Shown: positions 16,419-24,045 of the stretch, piece by piece
Layout: every line of letters starts with the position of its first letter
Numbering within the stretch: the first letter of the stretch is position 1
Source of the DNA: JBHGBM01 sp041946965
Lineage (GTDB): Bacteria; Acidobacteriota; Terriglobia; Bryobacterales; Bryobacteraceae
NCBI GenBank assembly: GCA_041946965.1
Contig: JBHGBM010000005.1
Location: forward strand, 40,770 to 104,769
Length of the DNA stretch: 64,000 bases
Reading direction: 5' to 3'
Program-made: the position numbers and the translations under genes
The notes under the pieces: model-generated
Database searches by the model: none
Told to the model about the DNA's origin: nothing
What the model saw: only the letters and a program-made list of their open reading frames with translations

Positions 16419-18443
16419 GTGAACAGAGAACGGCGACTCGAAATCCCGTTGACGGCCGTGTTGACTGGCGTCGTCTGGATAGCAGGTCTTGGATCTTCGA
16501 GCTTATTGTTTTCGGAGGAGAGCCGAAACAGTGGCGTGACCGTAAGCCCCGCCTCCCTGAGTTTTGGCGCGACGTTGAACGGCTCCCCTCCAGCCTCTCA
16601 GAGTCTCTCGGTGACTGCCCGGAGAACCACCCAGTTCAGCGTGAGCGCATCGGTGCAAAGCGGCGGCACGCAATGGCTGAAGGTTTCGCCCTCGGGCGCG
16701 TTGTACACCAACAAGACTCTCTCAGTGTCCGTGAGCCAGTCCGGCCTTGCGGCCGGGACGTACAACGGCAGGGTTTCGATATCGGCGAACGGGACCACGA
16801 CGGTAGTGCCGGTCGTGCTGGCGGTAAACACAAGCGGTACAGGCGGGGGCGGAGGCGGCAATACCGCGGGCTACAAGCTGATCGGCTGGAACGACCTCGG
16901 TATGCACTGCCTGGACGGCAAGGACTACAGCATTTTTGCGGTCCTCCCGCCGTACAACACGATCCACGCGCACCTGCTGGATTCCACCGGCAAGCTGATC
17001 GCATCGCCCGGCGGGTACGCCATTACGTACCAGGCGATCAACGATCCGCTCACCAATACGCTGAACACCATTTCGTATCCCAAGACGAACTTCTGGCAAT
17101 ATGCCGCCGCGCTCGGTTTCGGTTCGCTGGCTCCTGACGTCGGATTGAAAGGTTACGCCATGCCGGGTTCCGGAAACACCCCGCGCGTCATGAACTTCAG
17201 CGCCGCCGATAACACGTGGATCGCGGAGGGCGTTCCGATCACCCCTTACGCCGACGCCGGCGCCGCTCCGTATCCGAGGAATTACTTCCCCATGATGCGC
17301 CTGGTAGCCAGGAATTCCTCCGGTATCGTGCTGGCTACGAGCGATATCGTGCTGCCGACGTCAGACGAGATGACTTGCTCGGTCTGCCACTCGTCCGCCT
17401 CGGGCTATGGAGCCGCGATGCCCGCGGGCGGCTGGGTCAACAATGCGGATTCCGCCAAGGATGTAAAGCTGAACATCCTGCGCAAGCACGACGACCGCTT
17501 CGCAGGCAGTTCGCTGTTCCAAAGCGCCGCTCGCGCGGCAGGGTACAGCGCCTCGGGCCTGGTTGCGACCACCGCGGCCAAGCCGATCCTGTGCGCCAAT
17601 TGTCATGGCTCCAACGCGCTCTCGGCCCCCGGTTATAACGGCATCCCGGCTTTGACCGTCGCGATGCACCGCCTGCACTCCGGCGTCATCGACCCCGCCA
17701 CCAACCAGGCCATGAATAACAGCGCCTCACGCGACACCTGCTACCGCTGCCATCCCGGGCCGAACACCCAGTGCCTGCGCGGAGCGATGGGGACACTGAA
17801 GAACAACCAGGGCGGTTACGCGATGGAATGCCAGAGCTGCCACGGCTCCATGAGCACGGTGGCAAACGCCGCTCGCAAGGGCTGGCTCGACGAGCCGAAT
17901 TGCCAGTCCTGCCATTCCGGCACCGCCACGAAGAACAGCGGTCAGATCGTATACACGTCGGTGTTCTCGAGCGGGACCACGATGCGGGTCGCGGCGGACA
18001 ACACCTTCGCCACCAACCCGAACACGCCCTCGGCCGGCCTGTCGCTCTACCGTTTCTCAAAGGGCCATGGCGGCTTGCAGTGCGAGGCGTGCCACGGCTC
18101 CACGCACGCCGAATACGCTACGCCGGTTTCGAACGACAACGTGCAGAGCGTCAGTCTCCAGGGTCACGCGGGCACGCTGGCCGAATGCGCCTCGTGCCAC
18201 GGTTCCGTGCCGGATACCGTGACCGGCGGACCCCATGGACTGCATCCGATCGGTTCCTACTGGGTATCCCGTCACGAGTCGGCCGCCAGGAACAATCTGG
18301 CGTCGTGCCAGGTCTGCCACGGCGTCGACTATCGCGGCACGATCCTGTCGAAAACCCTGGCCGACCGGTCCATGGCCGGGCGGACCTTCGCGAAGGGCGC
18401 CGTTATCGGTTGCTATAGCTGCCACAACGGGCCCAACCCGTAG
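16419..18443 (+). CDS. Exported nine-heme cytochrome c with N-terminal BACON-like domain
   Basis: The 674-residue protein starts at GTG with GGAAGGAG seven bases upstream. A signal/anchor (residues 9-30) is followed by a BACON-like Ig domain (about 38-140: VSPASLSFGATLNG, SQSGLAAGTYNGRVSI). A Gly-rich linker leads to a conserved block beginning GWNDLGMHCLDGKDYSIFAV, then nine CxxCH motifs (CSVCH, CANCH, CYRCH, CQSCH twice, CEACH, CASCH, CQVCH, CYSCH). It is probably a surface or periplasmic electron carrier; BACON domains often bind carbohydrate or mucin-like ligands. It is a single gene, followed by a terminator-like hairpin. Confidence 0.88.
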   Translation: MNRERRLEIPLTAVLTGVVWIAGLGSSSLLFSEESRNSGVTVSPASLSFGATLNGSPPASQSLSVTARRTTQFSVSASVQSGGTQWLKVSPSGALYTNKTLSVSVSQSGLAAGTYNGRVSISANGTTTVVPVVLAVNTSGTGGGGGGNTAGYKLIGWNDLGMHCLDGKDYSIFAVLPPYNTIHAHLLDSTGKLIASPGGYAITYQAINDPLTNTLNTISYPKTNFWQYAAALGFGSLAPDVGLKGYAMPGSGNTPRVMNFSAADNTWIAEGVPITPYADAGAAPYPRNYFPMMRLVARNSSGIVLATSDIVLPTSDEMTCSVCHSSASGYGAAMPAGGWVNNADSAKDVKLNILRKHDDRFAGSSLFQSAARAAGYSASGLVATTAAKPILCANCHGSNALSAPGYNGIPALTVAMHRLHSGVIDPATNQAMNNSASRDTCYRCHPGPNTQCLRGAMGTLKNNQGGYAMECQSCHGSMSTVANAARKGWLDEPNCQSCHSGTATKNSGQIVYTSVFSSGTTMRVAADNTFATNPNTPSAGLSLYRFSKGHGGLQCEACHGSTHAEYATPVSNDNVQSVSLQGHAGTLAECASCHGSVPDTVTGGPHGLHPIGSYWVSRHESAARNNLASCQVCHGVDYRGTILSKTLADRSMAGRTFAKGAVIGCYSCHNGPNP

Positions 18444-18465
18444 GAAGAACGTACCGCGCAAAGAC

Positions 18466-18487
18466 GGGGGCAGACGGATCTGCCCCC
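18466..18487 (+). terminator. Stem-loop, likely transcription terminator
   Basis: A perfect 9-bp stem (GGGGGCAGA / TCTGCCCCC) with a CGGA tetraloop lies 22 bases after the cytochrome stop. A T-tract is weak, so termination may be inefficient or factor-assisted. Confidence 0.6.
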
Positions 18488-18543
18488 GATCCTTACAAGC
18501 GGACTGGCCACGCGGCCTGCCGCGGTAGTACGCTGTTGTTTTC

Positions 18544-19929
18544 ATGATGAACCGCAGGGAATTTCTTTCGTCGCTCGCGGCCGCGTCCGCGTTCCCCGTC
18601 CAGGCTGCCGCACGCAGGCCGAATATCGTTTTCATCCTTGCCGACGATCTCGGCTACGGCGACCTGGGCTGCTACGGCCAGGAACAGATCCCCACGCCCA
18701 ACATCGATCGCATCGCCGCCCAGGGCACGCGTTTCACGCAGGCCTATTCCGGCTCCACCGTCTGCGCGCCCTCGCGCTGCTGCCTGATGACCGGCCATCA
18801 TACCGGCCACGCCCGCATCCGCGGCAACGCGCGCGTGCCGCTCATTCCCTCCGATGTCACCGTCGCCAAGCTTCTGAAGTCGGCCGGTTATCGCACCGCC
18901 ATGTACGGCAAGTGGGGCCTCGGCAACCCCGGCACCACCGGCGTCCCCAACCTGCAAGGCTTCGACGACTGGTTCGGCTACCTCGACCAGCAGCACGCCC
19001 ACAGCTACTATCCGCAATCGTTGTGGGACAACCAGAGCGAGCGCATGATCCCGGGCAACCTGGGCACGCGTAAGACGTGGTCGCCCGACCTGATCGAGGA
19101 GCGCGCGCTCGAATTCCTCGGCCGCCAGAGCTCGCAGCAGCCTTTCTATCTGAACCTCACCGTCACGCTGCCGCATGCCAACAACGAACTGGGCAGCGAT
19201 ACCGGCAACGGCATGGAGGTGCCCAGCGACGAGCCGTTCACCAACCGTCCCTGGCCGCAGCAGGAGAAGAACTTCGCAGCCATGGTCACGCGCCTGGACC
19301 GCACCGTGGGCAAAGTGCTCGAACAACTCAAGAAGTCCGGCGTGGACGAAAACACCATCATATTCTTCAGCAGCGATAACGGCCCCCACCGCGAAGGCGG
19401 CCATAACCCGGACTTCTTCCACAGCCGCGGCCCGCTGCGCGGCATCAAGCGCGATCTCTACGAAGGCGGCATTCGCGTGCCCATGCTGGTGCGGTGGCCG
19501 GGCCATGTGCCCTCGGGCAAGGTCAGCGACTTCAGTTTCGCATTCTGGGACTTCCTGCCGACCGCCGCGGAACTGGCGGGAGTGACGGCGCCCAAGGGTA
19601 TCGACGGCGTCTCCGTGGTCCCCGCGCTGTTGGGCAAGGCGCAGCAGCCGCACCCTTACTTCTACTGGGAATTCCACGAGCGCGGTTTCAGCCAGGCCGT
19701 GCGCATGGGCGACTGGAAAGGCGTGCGGCTCCAGTCGCGCAACGCGCCCCTCGAACTTTACGATCTCAAGTCGGACGTCGGGGAGAAGAATAACATCGCG
19801 GCGGCGCACCCCGAGGTGGTGGCGCGCATCCGCAAGATCATGGATGAAGCGCGCACCGACTCCGCGGACTTCCCCGTGCATGCGGGCCCCGCCGGCGCGA
19901 AGAAGGCCGCGAAAAAACGCACAGAATAG
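18544..19929 (+). CDS. Exported sulfatase
   Basis: The protein has 461 residues. A Tat-like signal (NRREFLSSLAAASAF) is followed by the sulfatase domain: FILADDLGYGD (calcium-binding Asp pair) and the formylglycine site VCAPSRCCLMTGHHTGH with Cys74 as the modified residue. GKWGLG, SSDNGPHREGG and RWPGHVP follow. It hydrolyses sulfate esters, with substrate unassigned. The C-x-P-S-R type requires conversion of Cys to formylglycine by a maturase that is not encoded in this window. It stands alone between a cytochrome gene and a Gfo/Idh/MocA gene. Confidence 0.93.
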   Translation: MMNRREFLSSLAAASAFPVQAAARRPNIVFILADDLGYGDLGCYGQEQIPTPNIDRIAAQGTRFTQAYSGSTVCAPSRCCLMTGHHTGHARIRGNARVPLIPSDVTVAKLLKSAGYRTAMYGKWGLGNPGTTGVPNLQGFDDWFGYLDQQHAHSYYPQSLWDNQSERMIPGNLGTRKTWSPDLIEERALEFLGRQSSQQPFYLNLTVTLPHANNELGSDTGNGMEVPSDEPFTNRPWPQQEKNFAAMVTRLDRTVGKVLEQLKKSGVDENTIIFFSSDNGPHREGGHNPDFFHSRGPLRGIKRDLYEGGIRVPMLVRWPGHVPSGKVSDFSFAFWDFLPTAAELAGVTAPKGIDGVSVVPALLGKAQQPHPYFYWEFHERGFSQAVRMGDWKGVRLQSRNAPLELYDLKSDVGEKNNIAAAHPEVVARIRKIMDEARTDSADFPVHAGPAGAKKAAKKRTE

Positions 19930-19949
19930 CGCGGGGCCTCTCCACGCCG

Positions 19950-20036
19950 TCAGATCCTGCGCGTGAGATGGCCGATCGGGCTGATCGCAAACAGGATGAT
20001 CGCGATCACAAGAAAGATCAGCGCCCAAGTAAGCAT
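19950..20036 (-). CDS. 28-residue membrane miniprotein
   Basis: A short frame encodes one hydrophobic helix (LTWALIFLVIAIILFAIS) followed by a short basic tail (HLTRRI). It is preceded by an excellent Shine-Dalgarno sequence, GGAGGG, eight bases from the ATG. The N-terminus resembles the start of DUF1328/YtjA-type small membrane proteins (about 55 residues), but the frame stops early. It could be a genuine mini-protein or the remnant of one. It lies alone between two plus-strand genes. Confidence 0.55.
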   Translation of the reverse strand: MLTWALIFLVIAIILFAISPIGHLTRRI

Positions 20037-20115
20037 CGTCTAATCCCTCCTCGTCCCGCGGCGCGCCCGCAACGGCGCCGCAACCCCTTAACAGCAGTCG
20101 GCGTACCAATGGGTG

Positions 20116-20121
20116 TATCAT
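20116..20121 (+). promoter_or_regulatory. -10 box of a leaderless promoter
   Basis: TATCAT lies exactly six bases before the ATG at 20128, so transcription should start at or next to the start codon. No -35 element is recognisable and there is no Shine-Dalgarno sequence. Confidence 0.55.
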
Positions 20122-20127
20122 TGCCGC

Positions 20128-21444
20128 ATGAGCGTTGACTCACTCTCACGCAGGAGCGTACTCGGGGCGTCCGCATTCACTTTGGTCCGCCCGGACCTGG
20201 TGCGGGGCGCCGGCAAAGAAAGACTCAAGGCCGGGCTGGTCGGCTGCGGCGGCCGCGGCACTCAGGCCACCGTTGACATGCTCACCGGCAACGAGAACGT
20301 GGAACTGGTGGCCATGGCGGACGTGTTCGAGGACAAGCTGGAGGGTTCGCTCAAGCGCCTGCGCGACCCCAAGTACATCGGCCGCCACGCCGGAATCGTA
20401 GTCGAGCGCAAGGGCCAGCCGCACGAGATGACGCGCGAGGAACTGGTCGCCGAGATCACCGAACGCGTGAAGGTCACCCCGGACGCCCACTTCGTCGGCT
20501 TCGACGCCTTCAAGAAACTGGTCTCCTCGGACGTGGACATCGTGATGCTGTGCACCCCGCCGGGCTACCGCCCCGAGCATTTCGAGGCGGCGGTGAATGC
20601 GGGCAAGCACGTCTTCACGGAGAAGCCCATCGCCACCGATCCGGTGGGCGCCCGCCGCTTCCTCGCCGCGGGCGAAAAGGCCGCACAGAAGAAACTGACC
20701 GTGGTCTCGGGCGCGCAGCGCCACGCGGACAAGCCCTACGTGGAAACCGTGCGCAAGATCCACGACGGCGCCCTCGGTGACGTGATCGCGCTTTACTCCT
20801 ACTACCTGAGCGGTCCCGTGATGCATGCGCAGGGGCGCGAGGCCAAGTGGGGCGACATGGAATGGGAGCACCGCAACTGGTACTCGTTCATCTGGATCTG
20901 CGGCGACCAGATCGTGGAGCAGCACTTCCACAACATCGACTTCATGAACTGGGTCATGCAGGGACATCCGCAGAAAGTGGTCGCCTCGGGCGGCGTGGCG
21001 TGGCGCCCGCGCACCGAACTGTACGGAAATATTTACGACCACATGAGCTCGGATTTCGTCTATCCCAACGGCGTCCACCTGAGCAGCGTCTGCCGGCAGT
21101 ACCCGCGCGGCGTGTACTACAACGTCAGCGACCTGGTGGTAGGCGCCCGGGGCCGCACCAACGGTCAGGACTTGGGGACCAAGGGCATCTCACCGTACGT
21201 TCAGGAACACATCAACCTGGCGAAGAGCATTCTGGGGACGGGCCCCTACCTGAACGAGGCGAAATCCGTGGCGGAAAGCACGCTCACGGCTATCATGGCG
21301 CGCGAGTCCGCCTACTCCGGGCAGGAGATCACCTGGGAAATGATCATGAACTCCAAACAGGACCTCCAGCCCAGGCAGTTCGGCTACAACGAGAAGATGC
21401 CGCCGCCCGAATTGCCCGTGCCCGGCAAGTACAAATTTATTTGA
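20128..21444 (+). CDS. Exported Gfo/Idh/MocA family oxidoreductase
   Basis: The protein has 438 residues from the ATG at 20128; a GTG five codons upstream lies inside the promoter box and is rejected. The N-terminus has a Tat-like motif (SRRSVLGASAF). The NAD(P)-binding motif is GLVGCGGRGTQATVDM and the family's catalytic lysine motif is FTEKPIATDP. A C-terminal sheet domain contains GDQIVEQHFHNIDFMNW. Exported members of this group are thought to act on glycosides in the periplasm with a tightly held cofactor. Sugar specificity cannot be assigned. Confidence 0.88.
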   Translation: MSVDSLSRRSVLGASAFTLVRPDLVRGAGKERLKAGLVGCGGRGTQATVDMLTGNENVELVAMADVFEDKLEGSLKRLRDPKYIGRHAGIVVERKGQPHEMTREELVAEITERVKVTPDAHFVGFDAFKKLVSSDVDIVMLCTPPGYRPEHFEAAVNAGKHVFTEKPIATDPVGARRFLAAGEKAAQKKLTVVSGAQRHADKPYVETVRKIHDGALGDVIALYSYYLSGPVMHAQGREAKWGDMEWEHRNWYSFIWICGDQIVEQHFHNIDFMNWVMQGHPQKVVASGGVAWRPRTELYGNIYDHMSSDFVYPNGVHLSSVCRQYPRGVYYNVSDLVVGARGRTNGQDLGTKGISPYVQEHINLAKSILGTGPYLNEAKSVAESTLTAIMARESAYSGQEITWEMIMNSKQDLQPRQFGYNEKMPPPELPVPGKYKFI

Positions 21445-21655
21445 GGATCTGCGGGCCTCTGGGATCGATGAGCGCATTCAGCTTCGCGTGCAGCGCCCCG
21501 TACGCCTCCTGCACCGGCGCGTACTCTTCGCCGAGCGGCTGCCCCGCGGCCTTGCTCTGCGCCTCCGCGATGGCGAAGGTGTTCTGCACCTGGCGTATGG
21601 CCACCAGCAGCATTTTCACCTCATTGTCATCCAGTTCCATTTGATAGCGGGCCAC
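21437..21655 (-). CDS. 72-residue conserved-looking hypothetical protein
   Basis: The product is a soluble, mostly helical small protein (ELDDNEVKMLLVAIRQVQNT) with no recognised motif. Support for a real gene comes from its promoter: TATACT lies exactly six bases before the GTG start, as in other leaderless genes here. Its 3' end overlaps the end of the convergent oxidoreductase gene by eight bases. Function unknown. Confidence 0.6.
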   Translation of the reverse strand: MARYQMELDDNEVKMLLVAIRQVQNTFAIAEAQSKAAGQPLGEEYAPVQEAYGALHAKLNALIDPRGPQILK

Positions 21656-21661
21656 AAGACG

Positions 21662-21667
21662 AGTATA
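21662..21667 (-). promoter_or_regulatory. -10 box of a leaderless promoter
   Basis: TATACT on the minus strand, six bases before the GTG of the 72-residue gene at 21655. Confidence 0.5.
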
Positions 21668-21680
21668 GCGGCGCCCCTGT

Positions 21681-21686
21681 TATATT
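21681..21686 (+). promoter_or_regulatory. -10 box of a leaderless promoter
   Basis: TATATT lies six bases before the ATG at 21693. An alternative upstream promoter, TTGATA (21641-21646) with a 17-base spacer to TATAGC (21664-21669), is also visible on the plus strand. Confidence 0.5.
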
Positions 21687-21692
21687 GAGGGT

Positions 21693-22979
21693 ATGAGCCT
21701 ATATTTCGCCGCCGGTTCTCCAACGTCCGAACTCTCGGCCGTCGAGCTGAAAGAGGGTCTCTTTCAGGCCTTCAAGGCGCTCGGCGCGCGCGCCAAGGTG
21801 CTGGCGCTGCCCCCGGATTTCACGCGCTTCCACTCGCGCGCGGGCGAGCTGACCCGGTACGCCTGGGACTACTACGGCAAGCGGCTCACCGACGTGCTTC
21901 CCGCGCTCGGCACGCACGTCCCCATGACGGCGTCCGAAATCGACACCATGTTCCCCGGCATGCCGCGCGAGATCTTCCGCGTGCACGACTGGCGGCACGG
22001 GCTCGTCACCCTCGGCGAAGTTCCCGCTGAGTTCATCCGCAAGGAGTCCGAGGGCAAGCTGGATTACGCCTGGCCCGCGCAGGTGGACAAATTGCTCGTG
22101 GAGGGCAACTTCGACCTCATCCTCTCTATCGGGCAGGTTGTGCCGCACGAAGTCATCGGCATGGCCAACTACAACAAGAACGTCTTCGTGGGCACCGGCG
22201 GCGTGGAGGGCATCAACAAGAGCCACTTCCTGGGCGCGGTCTACGGCATGGAGCGCATGATGGGACGCGCCGACACGCCCGTCCGCCGCGTGCTGAATTA
22301 CGCCTCCGACCATTTCGCGCGCAAGCTGCCCATCGTCTACGTGCAGACCGTGATCGGCAAGAACGCAGCCGGCAAGCTGGCAGCCCGCGGCCTGTTCGTG
22401 GGCGACGACGTGGAGTGCTTCCACCGCGCCTCCGAGCTCAGCCTGAAAGTCAACTTCCAGATGATGGAGCGCGAGATCCGCAAGGCCGTGGTCTTCCTCG
22501 ATCCGAGCGAATTCAAGAGCACCTGGCTCGGGAACAAGTCCGTCTACCGCACCCGCATGGCGCTGGCGGACGGCGGCGACCTCATCGTGCTCGCGCCCGG
22601 CGTGAAGGAGTTCGGCGAAGACCCGGCCATCGACAGGCTCATCCGCAAGTACGGTTACGTGGGAACGCCCGCGGTGCTCAAAGCGGTGAATGACAACGCC
22701 GACCTGGCCGGCAACCTGAGCGCCGCCGCGCACCTGATCCACGGCTCCTCCGAGGGCCGCTTCCACATCACCTACTGCCCCGGCCACCTGACGAAGCAGG
22801 AAGTGGAAAGCGTAAACTTCCGCTACGCCCCGCTGGCGGAAATGATGAAGAAGTACGACCCCGCGAAGCTCAAGGACGGCTACAACACGGTGGACGGCGA
22901 GGAGATCTTCTATATCTCCAACCCGGCCCTGGGCCTGTGGGCATATAAGGGCCGCTTCGGCGCGCAAGCCTCGGCGTAG
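21693..22979 (+). CDS. Lactate racemase-domain (LarA-like, DUF2088) protein
   Basis: The 428-residue protein matches the LarA family. LarA of Lactobacillus uses a nickel-pincer (NPN) cofactor bound to Lys184 with His108, His174 and His200 in the active site. Here His75 sits in LGTHVPMT. The block from His152 (VVPHEVIGMANYNK) keeps Lys162 ten residues and His178 twenty-six residues later, exactly the LarA spacing. It is therefore likely a nickel-dependent 2-hydroxyacid racemase or epimerase. No larB, larC or larE cofactor genes are in the window. The substrate could be a sugar acid rather than lactate. Confidence 0.85.
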   Translation: MSLYFAAGSPTSELSAVELKEGLFQAFKALGARAKVLALPPDFTRFHSRAGELTRYAWDYYGKRLTDVLPALGTHVPMTASEIDTMFPGMPREIFRVHDWRHGLVTLGEVPAEFIRKESEGKLDYAWPAQVDKLLVEGNFDLILSIGQVVPHEVIGMANYNKNVFVGTGGVEGINKSHFLGAVYGMERMMGRADTPVRRVLNYASDHFARKLPIVYVQTVIGKNAAGKLAARGLFVGDDVECFHRASELSLKVNFQMMEREIRKAVVFLDPSEFKSTWLGNKSVYRTRMALADGGDLIVLAPGVKEFGEDPAIDRLIRKYGYVGTPAVLKAVNDNADLAGNLSAAAHLIHGSSEGRFHITYCPGHLTKQEVESVNFRYAPLAEMMKKYDPAKLKDGYNTVDGEEIFYISNPALGLWAYKGRFGAQASA

Positions 22980-22992
22980 GTTGGACTCAATC

Positions 22993-23205
22993 ATGAACCG
23001 CGTTGACGAGATCGAGGACGCCATCGATCGCTTGCCCCCAAACAAGTTTCGCCAGTTTGCGCGGTGGGTCCACGAACGGAAGCAGCAACAGTGCGACCAG
23101 CTACTGGCCCGCGACTCCGATTCCGGCAAACTCGATTTCCTTTTCGCCGAAGCGGAAGAAGAAGCCAACGCTGAGCTCCTGCGCGACTGGCCGGCCGCGA
23201 AATGA
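22993..23205 (+). CDS. Small antitoxin-like protein without adjacent toxin
   Basis: The 70-residue product (IEDAIDRLPPNKFRQFARW, then a charged linker and DSDSGKLDFLFAEAEEEA) resembles short antitoxins of type II modules whose C-terminus wraps the toxin. Such genes normally overlap a RelE- or PIN-type toxin gene downstream. Here the next gene, 45 bases later, is a methyltransferase. The ATG at 22993 is preferred over a TTG four codons earlier. It may be an orphan antitoxin or an unrelated regulator. Confidence 0.6.
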   Translation: MNRVDEIEDAIDRLPPNKFRQFARWVHERKQQQCDQLLARDSDSGKLDFLFAEAEEEANAELLRDWPAAK

Positions 23206-23250
23206 GACCGGCGCAGGAACAAATGCGCCGCCCCCGGTGTCATTCAGGGC

Positions 23251-24045
23251 ATGCGACTCCGCTTCATCGCGGCACTACTCCTCGCTCCGCTGCTGCTCGT
23301 GGGCGCGCAAGCGGACCAGGCGATATGGAACGAGTTCCTCGCCTGGTATAAGACCTACACCGGCCCGCCGTATCCGGGCGATCTGCTAAAGGCCTACACG
23401 GCCGCACTGCTCGGCGCGGGGAAGTCCAAAGCCGATGTGGACGCCGCCCTTGCCATGCTGCGTAAGATGGGCGCCAACCCGCCCGAAGATATGATGCGCA
23501 TGCATTTCAACAAGGTCTTCACCCTCCACCAGCACCTGTTCACCCACGAACCCAATGCGCTGCTCGTGCGCACCGTTCGCGGGCTGAAGCCGGGCAAGGC
23601 GCTCGACGTGGGTATGGGACAGGGCCGCAACGCCGTGTTCCTCGCCGGGCAGGGCTGGGATGTCACCGGCTACGATTTCTCCGATGAGGCGCTGGCCAGA
23701 GCGCGTGAAAACGCCTCCAAGGCGGCTGTATCCATCCGCGCCGTGCAGGCAACGCATGAGAAGTTCGATTTCGGCAAAGAGCAGTGGGACCTGATTGTGA
23801 TGACCTACGCCTTCGTCAACATGAGCGACCGCGCCTTCCTCGCCCGCGTCAAGGAATCGCTTCGACCCGGCGGCCTGGTGCTGGTCGAGCAGCCGAATTC
23901 GGGCGGCCCCGGCAAGGGCCCCGCCAACGCGTTGTTCCGCAGCTTCGAGGACCTGCGGGTGGTGTTTTACGAGGATATCCTCGATAAGGCCGATTGGAGC
24001 AAGCAGTCCACGCGCCTGGGCCGCCTGGTTGCGCAGAGAGATTAG
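23251..24045 (+). CDS. Class I SAM-dependent methyltransferase with an export signal
   Basis: The 264-residue protein begins with a convincing signal peptide (MRLRFIAALLLAPLLLVGAQA). A helical segment (about 22-95) precedes a Rossmann methyltransferase domain: motif I KALDVGMGQGRNAVFLA, motif II VTGYDFSDEAL, motif IV WDLIVMTYAFVNM and post-motif LRPGGLVLVEQP. S-adenosylmethionine is not known to be available outside the cytoplasm, so an exported methyltransferase is odd; the hydrophobic segment might instead anchor it facing inwards. It converges on the chemoreceptor gene with a four-base overlap. Substrate unknown. Confidence 0.82.
   Translation: MRLRFIAALLLAPLLLVGAQADQAIWNEFLAWYKTYTGPPYPGDLLKAYTAALLGAGKSKADVDAALAMLRKMGANPPEDMMRMHFNKVFTLHQHLFTHEPNALLVRTVRGLKPGKALDVGMGQGRNAVFLAGQGWDVTGYDFSDEALARARENASKAAVSIRAVQATHEKFDFGKEQWDLIVMTYAFVNMSDRAFLARVKESLRPGGLVLVEQPNSGGPGKGPANALFRSFEDLRVVFYEDILDKADWSKQSTRLGRLVAQRD

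Noticed and set aside
16598..16861. Minus-strand frame opposite the BACON-like region
   Set aside because: It is a shadow of the cytochrome gene: no start signal, no recognisable protein features.
18466..18487. CRISPR- or repeat-type element
   Set aside because: A single stem-loop directly after a gene end; no repeated copies, so a terminator is the simpler reading.
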